DNA from: Paenibacillus yonginensis
Lineage (GTDB): Bacteria; Bacillota; Bacilli; Paenibacillales; Paenibacillaceae
DNA: 64,000 bases
Direction of reading: 5' to 3'
Assembly: GCF_001685395.1 (NCBI RefSeq)
Contig: NZ_CP014167.1
Span: 1,059,501 to 1,123,500 of the forward strand
A program made the translations under genes and the position numbers. How positions within the stretch are numbered: the first letter of the stretch is position 1; each line of letters begins with the position of its first letter. The notes beneath the pieces are model-generated. The model saw only the letters and a program-made list of their open reading frames with translations, had not been told where the DNA came from and searched no databases. This document shows positions 26,664-36,404 of the stretch, one piece after another.

Positions 26664-27662
26664 TTGGTAGACGTGTTATCGCAGAATGAAATTGACGCCT
26701 TGCTGGCGGCGCTCTCCTCGGGGGAAATGGATGCGGAGGAGCTTAAGAAGGAAGAAACTCAAAGAAAGATTCGCTCTTATGATTTTAAGCGTGCTGTTAG
26801 ATTTTCCAAAGATCATATTCGTAGCTTGACTAGAATTCATGAGAATTTTGCGCGTTATTTAACCACTTATTTCTCGGCCCAGCTTCGGACTTTTGTTCAG
26901 ATTAATGTCGTTCAGGTAGAACAGCTGCCTTATGATGAATTTATCCGCTCGATCCCTAAAATGACGATACTGAACATCTTTGAAGCAGAGCCGTTGGAAG
27001 GCCGGATGGTGCTTGAGGTTCATCCCAACGTGGCATATGCCATGGTAGACAGGCTTCTTGGCGGCACCGGAACCGCTCCTTCGAAAATCAATTCCTTGAC
27101 GGAGATTGAAACCATTATTATGGAACGGATCTTTAGCCGGGCGTTTGAGAGTCTGCAGGAAGCATGGAAGACGGTCATTGACATCAGCCCCAGAATGGAA
27201 GGGCTGGAGACGAACCCGCAGTTTATGCAGATCGTTTCCCCCAACGAGACGATTGCGCTTATTTCGCTGAGCACCAAAATCGGGGATACAACCGGCATGA
27301 TCAACCTTTGTATACCTCATGTCGTGATTGAACCCATAATGCCAAAGCTCTCGGTCCATCACTGGTTTGTCTCTCAGAAGAAATCCAGGGCGCCTGAAGA
27401 AGTAGAGGCTCTTCAATCCAGAGTCAGTAAGGCGAATTTGCCGATCGTTGCAGAATTAGGAGAGTCAAAGCTTACGATTCGGGAATTCCTTGGTTTGACA
27501 GTAGGCGATGTTATTTCTCTGGATAAGCCTGTTAATGAAGGCCTTTCTATTCGTGTAGGGGATCGGCTGAAATACAGAGGCAGTCCTGGTACGCTCAAAG
27601 ATCGGGTTGCTGTTCAAATTGATGAGATTCTCAGTGAAGGAGTTGAAGAACTTGACGAGTAA
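26664..27662 (+). CDS. fliM: flagellar motor switch protein FliM
   Basis: C-ring protein that binds phosphorylated CheY. The 332-residue protein has the N-terminal CheY-binding LSQNEIDALLAAL, the middle domain (LTRIHENFARYLTTYFSAQL, FEAEPLEGRMVLEV) and a C-terminal SpoA domain (LTIREFLGLTVGDVISLDKP). TTG start after GGGGGTGAG. Its end overlaps fliY by 11 bases. Confidence 0.96.
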   Translation: MVDVLSQNEIDALLAALSSGEMDAEELKKEETQRKIRSYDFKRAVRFSKDHIRSLTRIHENFARYLTTYFSAQLRTFVQINVVQVEQLPYDEFIRSIPKMTILNIFEAEPLEGRMVLEVHPNVAYAMVDRLLGGTGTAPSKINSLTEIETIIMERIFSRAFESLQEAWKTVIDISPRMEGLETNPQFMQIVSPNETIALISLSTKIGDTTGMINLCIPHVVIEPIMPKLSVHHWFVSQKKSRAPEEVEALQSRVSKANLPIVAELGESKLTIREFLGLTVGDVISLDKPVNEGLSIRVGDRLKYRGSPGTLKDRVAVQIDEILSEGVEELDE

Positions 27663-28893
27663 AGATTATTTGTCCCAGGAAGAAATAGATGCGCTGCTGA
27701 AACAAGCCAGTCAGGAGACTCTTGAACCTACGGTTGATGATTATTTGACGGCGCTTGAGCAGGATGCGCTGGGGGAAATCGGGAACATTACTTTCGGCAG
27801 TGCAGCAACGGCCCTCTCGGCTTTGCTCAACCGGAAAGTGGACATCACCACACCAAAGGTGTCCATAATCAAACGCTCCGATTTTGATGAGGTATTTCCC
27901 AAACCACATGTAGCGGTTCACGTAACTTATGTAGATGGATTTGAGGGAATCAACTCACTCGTCATTAAAAAACGGGATGCACAAATCATCGCCGATTTAA
28001 TGCTTGGGGGAGAAGGGAACCCGGCGGATGAAGAATTGAATGAAATTCACGTCAGTGCTGTGCAAGAAGCAATGAATCAAATGATGGGTTCGTCCGCAAC
28101 GTCGATGTCTACAATTTTCAACCGATTTGTAAACATCTCTCCGCCTGCTATCGATATTTTGAATGTGGAGAACGGAGAAGGCGTTTCGAACCTTCCGCCC
28201 GATGAAGTTCTAATCAAAATCTCTTTCCGTCTGACTATCGGGGATTTGATTGATTCGACGATCATGCAGCTTCTTCCGGTGCAGTTCGCCAAAGAGATGG
28301 TGAGAAACCTGATTGGAGGCTCAGAACCGGAGCCGGCATCTTCTGCGAGCGAAACCGCCGCGGCTGTTGAAGCTCCTGAACGCTCTGCGCAAGCGTCAGC
28401 ACCTGAGCAGGCTGCACCTGCACAACCTCAGGCGCATGCGCCTGCTCAGTCTCAGGCCCAGCAGATACCGCCGCAAATGCCGCAGCAGCAGGGGTACTAT
28501 GATCCTAATGGGATGCCGCCGAATTACGGATATGCACAACCTCAGCATTATGGTGCACCTGCGGGACGAAATATCAATGTCCAGCCGGTACAGTTTTCCA
28601 ATTTGCAGGCGCCGTCTTTCGATCATATCGATGAAAATAATTTAAACTTATTGATGGACATACCCCTTAAAGTCACCGTAGAATTAGGAAGAACCCAAAA
28701 GCAAATCAAAGATATCCTGGAACTGTCGCAGGGGTCCATCATCGAGCTGGACAAGCTGGCCGGCGAACCTGTCGACATTCTGGTAAATAACAAGTTGATC
28801 GCAAAAGGTGAGGTAGTCGTAATTGACGAAAACTTCGGCGTCCGTGTTACCGATATCGTCAGCCAATGGGACCGTATACAAAAATTACAATAG
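27652..28893 (+). CDS. fliY: flagellar motor switch phosphatase FliY
   Basis: FliY combines a CheC-like CheY-P phosphatase with a FliN domain and sits in the C-ring of Gram-positives. It has an N-terminal YLSQEEIDALL CheY-binding peptide, two CheC half-repeats (LGEIGNITFGSAATALS and SAVQEAMNQMMGSSATSMS), a Pro/Gln/Ala linker at about 225-315 and a C-terminal SpoA/FliN domain (VTVELGRTQKQIKDIL). Start TTG 27652 follows GAAGGAGTTG; the frame extends to 27607 inside fliM without support. Length 413 residues. Confidence 0.95.
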   Translation: MTSKDYLSQEEIDALLKQASQETLEPTVDDYLTALEQDALGEIGNITFGSAATALSALLNRKVDITTPKVSIIKRSDFDEVFPKPHVAVHVTYVDGFEGINSLVIKKRDAQIIADLMLGGEGNPADEELNEIHVSAVQEAMNQMMGSSATSMSTIFNRFVNISPPAIDILNVENGEGVSNLPPDEVLIKISFRLTIGDLIDSTIMQLLPVQFAKEMVRNLIGGSEPEPASSASETAAAVEAPERSAQASAPEQAAPAQPQAHAPAQSQAQQIPPQMPQQQGYYDPNGMPPNYGYAQPQHYGAPAGRNINVQPVQFSNLQAPSFDHIDENNLNLLMDIPLKVTVELGRTQKQIKDILELSQGSIIELDKLAGEPVDILVNNKLIAKGEVVVIDENFGVRVTDIVSQWDRIQKLQ

Positions 28894-28920
28894 AGAAGAT
28901 CTCAGGAGGGACTATTTTCC

Positions 28921-29286
28921 ATGGCAAACCGAATTTTGATTGTAGACGATGCAGCATTTATGAGAATGATGATCCGCGACATTTTGACTAAAAACGGCTT
29001 TGAGGTCGTAGGTGAAGCGCAGGACGGATCTCAGGCGATTGAGAAATATAAAGAACTGCGTCCCGATTTGATTACAATGGACATCACGATGCCTGAAATG
29101 GACGGCATTGCCGCTTTGAAAGAAATCAAGAAAATCGACGCTTCCGCGAAAGTGATCATGTGTTCCGCGATGGGGCAGCAAGCGATGGTTATTGATGCGA
29201 TTCAAGCAGGCGCCAAAGACTTTATCGTCAAACCATTCCAATCTGACCGGGTTATTGAAGCAATCAATAAAACATTGGGCGCTTAG
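28921..29286 (+). CDS. cheY: chemotaxis response regulator CheY
   Basis: Single receiver domain of 121 residues. Asp9 and Asp10 (LIVDDAAFM), phosphoacceptor Asp54 (LITMDITMPEMDG), the switch Ser/Thr (IMCSAMGQQ) and the Lys of FIVKPFQ are all present. It is phosphorylated by CheA and dephosphorylated by FliY and CheC. AGGAGGG precedes the ATG. Confidence 0.97.
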   Translation: MANRILIVDDAAFMRMMIRDILTKNGFEVVGEAQDGSQAIEKYKELRPDLITMDITMPEMDGIAALKEIKKIDASAKVIMCSAMGQQAMVIDAIQAGAKDFIVKPFQSDRVIEAINKTLGA

Positions 29287-29297
29287 GACTAAAGGTC

Positions 29298-29837
29298 ATG
29301 TTTATTGGACTAGCAGCATCAGAAAACAACGGCATCGATGGTTATTCAAGCCCGATAGGCAATGTGTTTACAGTTATTGCGGTTCTGGCTGTCATTATTG
29401 TCCTCATCGTGCTGCTGATCCGGTTTCTAGGCAACCGAAATTTAGCCATGTCCAAAAGCCGTTCCATCCGAACGCTTGGTGCGGTGGGATTGGGTCCGAA
29501 CAAATCGGTTCAGGTACTGGAAATTGGCGGTCGTATTTATGTCGTGGGTGTTGGGGAAGACGTAACGGTACTCGATAAAATTCTGGATCCGGCAGAAGCT
29601 GCTCTGCTTCTCCAGAGCTTTGAAGAAGCAAGTCCCGATTTCAAGAATTGGACTTCTGCCGTTTCTTCTTTCGCCGCCCGCTTTCGGAAAGAAGAGCCTC
29701 CTGTGGAGGAAGAAATAGACGAAGCTGCTTTTCACGAGGTGTTTGAGTCAAAGCTGAGAAAGCTGCCGAATCGCAAACAGCAGGTGAAGGATATCCTTCA
29801 GGAGGATCAATCTACAGATCGGTCGAGGGACTCATGA
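29298..29837 (+). CDS. fliO: flagellar biosynthetic protein FliO (FliZ)
   Basis: FliO assists assembly of the FliP ring. The 179-residue protein has one transmembrane helix at about 24-44 (VFTVIAVLAVIIVLIVLLIRFL) and the FliO domain with LGAVGLGPNKSVQVLEIGG and YVVGVGEDVTVLDKI. It is shorter than B. subtilis FliO and lacks a cleavable signal peptide in front of the helix. AAAGG precedes the ATG; ATGA overlap with fliP. Confidence 0.9.
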   Translation: MFIGLAASENNGIDGYSSPIGNVFTVIAVLAVIIVLIVLLIRFLGNRNLAMSKSRSIRTLGAVGLGPNKSVQVLEIGGRIYVVGVGEDVTVLDKILDPAEAALLLQSFEEASPDFKNWTSAVSSFAARFRKEEPPVEEEIDEAAFHEVFESKLRKLPNRKQQVKDILQEDQSTDRSRDS

Positions 29838-30589
29838 AAAAGAAGTTAGCTATCATTGCTTTGTTTATTATGCTTTTCAGTGTTGTTTCGGTAACGGCTT
29901 CTGCGGCCGATCCGATACCGAACATTAATATACAAGTCGGCGATTCTGACGGAAAGCCGGGCACCAGCTCGCTTTCCATTCTGCTGCTTGTAACGGTGCT
30001 CAGCGTAGCGCCGGCCATTTTGGTCCTGATGACGAGTTTTACCCGAATTGTGGTGGTGCTTGGGTTTGTTAGAAGTTCGCTGGGCACGCAGCAGGCCCCG
30101 CCCAATCAGGTTCTGGTAGGGCTTGCCCTCTTTATGACCTTGTTCATCATGAGTCCAACCTTGTCGGAGGTCAACCAGGTAGCTCTCCAGCCCTATCTGA
30201 AGGGGGAAATTAGTCAGACGGACGCGCTGGAGAAAGCCGCTGTTCCTATGAAGCAGTTTATGTATAAACATACCCGCGACAAGGATCTGCAGCTGTTTCT
30301 GAGCTACAGCAAGATGGAGCGGCCGAAAGAGGTCGAAGACATTCCGATTACGGTACTGGTTCCGGCTTACGCGATCAGTGAACTGAAGACGGCGTTTCAA
30401 ATGGGATTTATGATTTATATTCCTTTTCTAATTATCGATATTGTCGTGTCCAGCACCTTGATGGCGATGGGGATGATGATGCTTCCACCGGTTATGATCT
30501 CGCTTCCGTTCAAAATATTGCTTTTTGTTCTGGTCGATGGATGGTATCTGGTCGTGAAGTCACTGCTTGAAAGCTTCGGCACTTCATAG
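29834..30589 (+). CDS. fliP: flagellar type III export protein FliP
   Basis: Core of the export gate (FliP5Q4R1). The 251-residue protein has a signal peptide (ALFIMLFSVVSVTASAAD), then the family segments LLLVTVLSVAPAILVLMTSFTRIVVVLGFVRSSLG and FQMGFMIYIPFLIIDIVVSSTLMAMGMMMLPPVMISLPFK. ATGA overlap with fliO. Confidence 0.97.
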   Translation: MKKKLAIIALFIMLFSVVSVTASAADPIPNINIQVGDSDGKPGTSSLSILLLVTVLSVAPAILVLMTSFTRIVVVLGFVRSSLGTQQAPPNQVLVGLALFMTLFIMSPTLSEVNQVALQPYLKGEISQTDALEKAAVPMKQFMYKHTRDKDLQLFLSYSKMERPKEVEDIPITVLVPAYAISELKTAFQMGFMIYIPFLIIDIVVSSTLMAMGMMMLPPVMISLPFKILLFVLVDGWYLVVKSLLESFGTS

Positions 30590-30636
30590 CGAATCGACAG
30601 CAAGTCAAGGAAAGAAGCGAACTGGGGGTAACAAAG

Positions 30637-30906
30637 ATGAATTCGCAATTTGTCATTGGACTGGCGGGGCAGGCCATTTATACGGTTCTTAAAGCCAGCG
30701 CGCCAATGCTCATTATTGCTCTGGTTGTCGGATTGATCATCAGTATTTTTCAGGCAACAACCCAAATTCAGGAGCAGACACTGGCATTCGTTCCTAAAAT
30801 TGTAGCCGTTCTTGTCGCTATGCTTCTGTTTGGCCCCTGGATTCTGACCACCTTAGTGGATTTTACTTATAGCATTTTGAATAATTTGTCCCGCTATATC
30901 GGATAG
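30637..30906 (+). CDS. fliQ: flagellar type III export protein FliQ
   Basis: Export gate subunit of 89 residues with two transmembrane helices: about 16-40 (VLKASAPMLIIALVVGLIISIF) and 50-75 (FVPKIVAVLVAMLLFGPWIL). The QATTQIQEQTLAFVPK loop is the family hallmark. A GGGGGTAAC site precedes the ATG. Confidence 0.97.
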   Translation: MNSQFVIGLAGQAIYTVLKASAPMLIIALVVGLIISIFQATTQIQEQTLAFVPKIVAVLVAMLLFGPWILTTLVDFTYSILNNLSRYIG

Positions 30907-30918
30907 GAACAATGACCT

Positions 30919-31701
30919 ATGGAGATTATGCAGGCCTTACCTGTTTTTATGCTTATTTTTTGTCGAATCACCGCTTTTTTTGTTGTCGCACCTGTCTTTA
31001 GTGCGAGAACGGTGCCGAACACGTTTAAAGTGGGATTCTCAGGCATCTTGGCTGTATTGATTTTTTTGATCTATGGGACCAAACAAACGGTTCCTACGGA
31101 TCTAACTTATATTCTGTTTATTTTACGGGAGATTTTGATCGGCCTGCTCATGGGGTACGTGGCAACCTTAATGTTCACGGTGATTACTATGGCGGGCGCT
31201 TTCCTGGATATTCAAATCGGTTTTGGCATCGCCAACGTGCTGGACCCGATGACAGGAGCCTCGGCACCCATTACGGGGAATTTCAAATATGCGATTGCTA
31301 CTTTGTTTTTCCTGGGAATGAACGGTCATCATTATTTGATCCAGGCCATGCTGAAGAGCTATGATTGGATTCCTCTTTCCAATGACGTCTTTGCACGGAC
31401 AGCGAGCGGGAGCATCAATGAGTTCTTGGTTAGCGCGTTCAGCCATTCCTTTATGCTGGCGTTTCAGATCGCTTCTCCGATTATCGTGGCTTTGTTCCTG
31501 ACAGATGTTGCCCTTGGCTTTCTGGCCAAAACGGCACCGCAGTATAACATCTTTGTCATCGGTGTTCCGCTGAAAATCCTTGTCGGACTGGTTCTTCTGC
31601 TGGTATTCATGCCAAGTCTGGTGTATTCCTTCCAGCAGTTGTTTGAAACCTTGTTTAAGGCGCTGGAGAATCTGATGGGGACAATGGGAAGTAGGCCGTA
31701 A
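30919..31701 (+). CDS. fliR: flagellar type III export protein FliR
   Basis: Export gate subunit of 260 residues with about six hydrophobic segments. Recognisable motifs are FCRITAFFVVAPVFSARTVP, ILREILIGLLMGYVATLMF, QIGFGIANVLDPMTG and the C-terminal LLLVFMPSLVYSFQQLFETLF. It begins 13 bases after fliQ. Confidence 0.96.
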   Translation: MEIMQALPVFMLIFCRITAFFVVAPVFSARTVPNTFKVGFSGILAVLIFLIYGTKQTVPTDLTYILFILREILIGLLMGYVATLMFTVITMAGAFLDIQIGFGIANVLDPMTGASAPITGNFKYAIATLFFLGMNGHHYLIQAMLKSYDWIPLSNDVFARTASGSINEFLVSAFSHSFMLAFQIASPIIVALFLTDVALGFLAKTAPQYNIFVIGVPLKILVGLVLLLVFMPSLVYSFQQLFETLFKALENLMGTMGSRP

Positions 31702-31718
31702 GAAGGAGAAAGGAAGGA

Positions 31719-32813
31719 ATGGCCTTGGCACTCCGGTATACGCTTGATCTTCAGCTGTTTGCAGGGGAGAAAACGGAAAAAGCAACGCCAAAGAAAAAGC
31801 AGGATGCAAGGAAAAAAGGGCAGGTTGCCAAAAGCAACGATGTTTCAGCGGCGTTGGTTTTACTTTCTTCCTTTTTTGCTCTGCTGATGTTCGGCGGTTA
31901 TTACAAACAGCATTTGGTCGATCTGTTTAAGGATTTTTTCCTGAACCGGCTTACTTTCGATGTGACCTCGCAAAGCGTGATGACCATGTTTGGCAATTTG
32001 GCGGTCCAGGTTGCGCTTATGCTTGCGCCGATCTTTGGTGTCGTCATGGTGGTTGGCATCCTGGCTAACTACATCCAGGTCGGTTTTTTACTGACAGGAG
32101 AATCTCTTAAGCCGAAGTTCAGCAAAATTGATCCGATCAAAGGGTTCAAAAATATTTTTTCGATGAGAAGTGTTATCGAGCTGCTTAAATCGATTTTTAA
32201 GCTGCTGGTCATCTTTGTTGTAGTTTATATCACCTTGTCCGGCTCAAGAGATGAAATTTCCAAGCTTGGAAATGTAAGCGTAGAGGCTGCTTTTAATTAT
32301 ACGGCCAAACTTGCTGTTGATCTTGGCATCAAAATTGGTGCGGCTTTATTGCTGCTCGCTTTTGCCGACTATATGTACCAGCGTTATTCCCATGCCAAAA
32401 GCTTGCGGATGAGCAAACAGGATATTAAAGACGAATATAAGAAAATGGAAGGCGATCCGCTTATTAAAGGCAAAATCCGCGAACGACAGCGCAGAATGGC
32501 CCTGCAGCGCATGATGCAGGAAATTCCGAAAGCGGATGTCATCATTACGAACCCTACACATTTTGCTGTAGCGCTTAAATATGACGGAAGTGAAATGGAG
32601 GCTCCTCAGGTGATCGCAAAAGGCCAGGATTACGTGGCTCTGCGAATTAAGGAAATAGCCAAGGAGCACGGCATTATAACGATGGAAAATAAGCCGCTCG
32701 CCCGCGCGCTGTTTCAAAGGACGGAAATCGGCGATTCGATTCCGGCGGATTTGTTCCAGGCGGTGGCCGAGGTTCTGGCCTATGTATATAAATTAAAAGG
32801 CAAAGTGAGATAG
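31719..32813 (+). CDS. flhB: flagellar biosynthesis protein FlhB
   Basis: Export switch protein. The 364-residue protein has a cytoplasmic start (AGEKTEKATPKKKQDARKKG), four transmembrane helices between about 35 and 225, and the cytoplasmic domain with the autocleavage site N278-P-T-H281 followed by FAVALKYDGSEMEAPQVIAKGQ. Its C-terminal fragment is the paralogue of ylqH at 2923. AAGGAAGG precedes the ATG. Confidence 0.97.
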   Translation: MALALRYTLDLQLFAGEKTEKATPKKKQDARKKGQVAKSNDVSAALVLLSSFFALLMFGGYYKQHLVDLFKDFFLNRLTFDVTSQSVMTMFGNLAVQVALMLAPIFGVVMVVGILANYIQVGFLLTGESLKPKFSKIDPIKGFKNIFSMRSVIELLKSIFKLLVIFVVVYITLSGSRDEISKLGNVSVEAAFNYTAKLAVDLGIKIGAALLLLAFADYMYQRYSHAKSLRMSKQDIKDEYKKMEGDPLIKGKIRERQRRMALQRMMQEIPKADVIITNPTHFAVALKYDGSEMEAPQVIAKGQDYVALRIKEIAKEHGIITMENKPLARALFQRTEIGDSIPADLFQAVAEVLAYVYKLKGKVR

Positions 32814-32835
32814 AAAGGGATCGGAGGCGATACAA

Positions 32836-34869
32836 ATGAAAATTAAAGATATTTCGATTTTGGTAGGAATCATTGGCATCGTCCTGATGATGATTCTTCC
32901 GATCCCGAAGACGCTGCTTGACATTCTTCTGGTCATAAATATATCCATAGCCATGATGATCTTGCTCGTAGCCATGAATACCAAGGAAGCTTTGCAGTTT
33001 TCCATCTTCCCTTCCTTGCTGCTGATCACAACCATGTTCCGGCTGGCCCTTAACATCTCCACGACCAAACTGATTTTGGGACAAGCGGATGCAGGACATG
33101 TAGTGCGCACGTTCGGCAGCTGGATTTCCAGCGGGCAGCCCGTTATTGGATTCATAGTGTTTCTAATCCTGGTTGTGGTTCAGTTTATTGTGATCACAAG
33201 GGGCTCGGAGCGCGTAGCGGAAGTTGCCGCCAGATTCACCTTGGACGCTATGCCCGGCAAGCAGATGAGTATTGACGCCGATCTGAACGCAGGGCTAATT
33301 AACGAGCAGCAGGCGAAAGAGCGCCGTTCCAAAATCGAACGTGAAGCTGACTTCTACGGAGCTATGGATGGGGCAAGTAAATTCGTAAAAGGCGACGCCA
33401 TCGCTTCGATTATTATTTTGTTCATCAACCTGATCGGCGGTTTCATCATTGGTATGGTCATGCACGGAATGGCCTTTTCCGACGCGCTGTCGACTTATTC
33501 GCTGCTGACGATTGGCGACGGTCTTGTCAGTCAGATCCCTGCGCTGCTGATTTCAACCTCCGCGGGTTTGATTGTGACTAGAGCATCCTCAGAGGGGAAT
33601 TTGGCTGACGATATTACAGGCCAGTTGTTTGCTTTCCCCAAGCTGATTTATATCGTTGCCGTCATGATTGCGCTGCTCGGCCTCTTTACGCCAATTGGAC
33701 CGATAGCTACCCTTCCGCTGGCCGGACTGCTTGCTTTTGCCGCGCGGCGGATGCAGACCAATTTCAGCAAGAAGGCTATCGAGCAGGAACAGCAGGAAGA
33801 AGAGCAGCAGATCGAAGAGGTTCGGAGCCCGGAGAGTGTGATCAACCTGCTGCAGGTGGATCCGATCGAATTCGAGTTCGGTTATGGACTGATTCCTTTG
33901 GCGGATACTTCCCAAGGGGGAGACCTGCTGGACCGGATCATCATGATCCGCAGACAATGTGCGCTTGAACTTGGACTTGTGGTGCCCGTGATCCGAATCC
34001 GCGACAATATTCAACTAAAACCGAATGAATATGTCATAAAAATTAAAGGGAATACCGTCGGTCGCGGGGAATTATTACTTAATCATTACCTGGCGATGAG
34101 TCCTGGATTTGACGATGATTCGATTACCGGGATTGATACTTTAGAACCGGCATTTGGTCTTCCGGCCCTATGGATCGACGAACCTACCAAAGAACGGGCC
34201 GAAATGTTGGGATATACGGTTGTGGATCCGCCGTCCGTTGTGGCGACCCATTTGACGGAGACGATCAAGAAACATGCCCATGAGCTGCTTGGCCGTCAGG
34301 AAACGAAAGCTCTTATCGACAATCTCAGAGAGAACTACCCGGTATTGGTGGACGATCTTATACCTTCTGTTCTGTCTATTGGGGACGTGCAGAAGGTGCT
34401 GGCAAAGCTGCTGCGGGAGAAAATTTCGATCCGCGATATGGTAACGATATTCGAAACGCTTGCCGATTACGGGCAGTATACGAAAGATCCCGATGTGCTG
34501 ACGGAATATGTCCGGCAGGCATTATCCCGTCAAATTACCCAGCAGTTCACGAACCAGGGAGAAACGATGCAGGTGATCACTGTAGGGCCGTCCTTGGAGA
34601 AGAAAATAGCCGAAAGCGTTCAGCAGACGGATCAGGGCAGCTATGTTGCGCTTGACCCGGTGTCGACCCAGACGGTCTATCAGAAGCTGAACGAGCAGAT
34701 TAACCGGCTGATCCAGTCCGGCCAGCAGCCTATCGTATTAACTTCGCCGACGATCCGGATGTACTTGAGGCAGGTCATGGAACGAACTTTGCAGGATGTT
34801 CCGGTGCTCTCCTATAGCGAACTGGAGCCTAATGTAGAGATTCAAAGTGTGGGAGTGGTCAACCTGTGA
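32836..34869 (+). CDS. flhA: flagellar biosynthesis protein FlhA
   Basis: Largest export gate subunit. The 677-residue protein has eight hydrophobic segments in its first 310 residues with the FHIPEP loop motif (KGDAIASIIILFINLIGG and VAEVAARFTLDAMPGKQMSIDADLNAG), then the cytoplasmic nonamer domain (DPIEFEFGYGLIPLAD to the C terminus), which docks export chaperones. GGAGGCG precedes the ATG. The stop overlaps flhF as GTGA. Confidence 0.97.
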   Translation: MKIKDISILVGIIGIVLMMILPIPKTLLDILLVINISIAMMILLVAMNTKEALQFSIFPSLLLITTMFRLALNISTTKLILGQADAGHVVRTFGSWISSGQPVIGFIVFLILVVVQFIVITRGSERVAEVAARFTLDAMPGKQMSIDADLNAGLINEQQAKERRSKIEREADFYGAMDGASKFVKGDAIASIIILFINLIGGFIIGMVMHGMAFSDALSTYSLLTIGDGLVSQIPALLISTSAGLIVTRASSEGNLADDITGQLFAFPKLIYIVAVMIALLGLFTPIGPIATLPLAGLLAFAARRMQTNFSKKAIEQEQQEEEQQIEEVRSPESVINLLQVDPIEFEFGYGLIPLADTSQGGDLLDRIIMIRRQCALELGLVVPVIRIRDNIQLKPNEYVIKIKGNTVGRGELLLNHYLAMSPGFDDDSITGIDTLEPAFGLPALWIDEPTKERAEMLGYTVVDPPSVVATHLTETIKKHAHELLGRQETKALIDNLRENYPVLVDDLIPSVLSIGDVQKVLAKLLREKISIRDMVTIFETLADYGQYTKDPDVLTEYVRQALSRQITQQFTNQGETMQVITVGPSLEKKIAESVQQTDQGSYVALDPVSTQTVYQKLNEQINRLIQSGQQPIVLTSPTIRMYLRQVMERTLQDVPVLSYSELEPNVEIQSVGVVNL

Positions 34870-36404
34870 GAGTAAAACGTTATATCGTAGAGACCATGCC
34901 GGATGCCATGCTCAAAATCCGAAAGGACTTAGGCGGAGACGCCGTTATCCTCAGTACCAAAAAAATCAAGGTCGGCGGGTTTCTTGGCATGTTCGGCAAG
35001 GTGAAGCTGGAAGTGATCGCCGGGGTTGACGAGATGGAAGAGACGGAATCCCTGCCGCGAAGCAATCCGCCTGCTGCGAAACTTGACCCCATACAGCCGG
35101 CCAACCGCATGGCGGCTTCCTCTCCGCCCGGCGCTGTTCGTCAAGCGAATGGACGGGAACGGGAGGCAAGGGCCGCCGCTTCAGCCGCTGCCCAGCAAAC
35201 AGCTGCCGGCCAAGCTTCTACTTCGGGGCGGGTAGGCGCGCAGGCATACCGCCGGGCCGCGGATTTGGCAGCGGGGGCAGCTTCTGGAGAAACGCCCCAA
35301 GCTCAAAGCAATATCCAAGTCCAAAACGTGCTGGAGGAGGCGCTGCCGGAAGCTGGGCTGGAAGTACAGAATGAGCGGCGTCCGAGCGGGCCGCGGACAA
35401 AAGAGCAGCAGGAGGGTGAAAGAGCTAGCTTCTTCCCGACTGAGCTGGCTGCGCCTTTAGAAACATTAACGGCTCAGCCAAGGGTTAAAGGGAAAGAAAC
35501 CTCCGGTCCTGCTGCAGATGATTTGTTCAGAAAGCTGCTGCTAAATGATATTCAGCAAATGAAAGCAATGATGAACAAGCTGGCTAAGGAACAAAGTGAT
35601 GAACGCATCCTTCCGGGCCCGCTGGATCAGCTCCTGAACCGCCTTAAAGCGCAGGAGGTAGAACCGGAGTTGGCGGAAAGCTGGATCGAACCGGTTTATG
35701 AGGCCTGGGAGGCTTCGGGCGAAAGCTTAGGAGAGCTTGAGCTGAAACAGAAGGTTCGTCGGGAAATCAGCCGTTTTCTTGAAACCCGGTTATCCGAAGG
35801 GATTTCCGATACGGCAAGAATGGTATATGTAGCGGGACCGACAGGCGTCGGCAAAACCACGACGATTGCCAAAATGGCTGCCGATCAAATTTTCCGCAAG
35901 CAGAAAAAAGTCGGTTTCATCACGGCGGATACTTACCGGATTTCTGCCGTAGAGCAGCTTAGGACATATGCGTCCATTCTGAATGTTCCGCTTGAGGTCG
36001 TGCAGTCGCCAGGCGACATGAAGAGAGCGGCCGCCCGATTGGAGAACTGCGATCTGATCTTTATGGATACAGCCGGAAGAAATTATCTGAACGAGCTTTA
36101 TGTAGCAGAACTGCATAGTCTCTTAGCGGTGAAAGAACAGAGCGAAACCTGTCTGGTGTTGAGTCTGACCTCGAAGTCCAAGGATATGAAGACAATTTCA
36201 GAGCACTTCTCCAAATACGGTCTGGACAAGGTGATCTTCACCAAGCTGGATGAAACGGAGAGTTGCGGCAGCATGTTTAATCTGTTATCCCAGTATCCGC
36301 TGAAGCTGCTTTTCCTGACCAACGGCCAAAACGTGCCGGATGATCTCGTTTCGGTTGACCAGGAAATGTTGATCCATATGCTCCTGGGAGATGAAGGCGT
36401 ATGA
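34866..36404 (+). CDS. flhF: flagellar placement GTPase FlhF
   Basis: SRP-type GTPase controlling where and how many flagella are built. The 512-residue protein has the basic N-terminal VKRYIVETMPDAMLKIRKDLG, a long low-complexity linker (about 60-215, Ala/Gln/Glu-rich), the helical N domain, then G1 GPTGVGKT near residue 325, ITADTYRISAVEQL, FMDTAGRN and TKLDETESCGS. GTG start overlaps the flhA stop. Confidence 0.96.
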   Translation: MRVKRYIVETMPDAMLKIRKDLGGDAVILSTKKIKVGGFLGMFGKVKLEVIAGVDEMEETESLPRSNPPAAKLDPIQPANRMAASSPPGAVRQANGREREARAAASAAAQQTAAGQASTSGRVGAQAYRRAADLAAGAASGETPQAQSNIQVQNVLEEALPEAGLEVQNERRPSGPRTKEQQEGERASFFPTELAAPLETLTAQPRVKGKETSGPAADDLFRKLLLNDIQQMKAMMNKLAKEQSDERILPGPLDQLLNRLKAQEVEPELAESWIEPVYEAWEASGESLGELELKQKVRREISRFLETRLSEGISDTARMVYVAGPTGVGKTTTIAKMAADQIFRKQKKVGFITADTYRISAVEQLRTYASILNVPLEVVQSPGDMKRAAARLENCDLIFMDTAGRNYLNELYVAELHSLLAVKEQSETCLVLSLTSKSKDMKTISEHFSKYGLDKVIFTKLDETESCGSMFNLLSQYPLKLLFLTNGQNVPDDLVSVDQEMLIHMLLGDEGV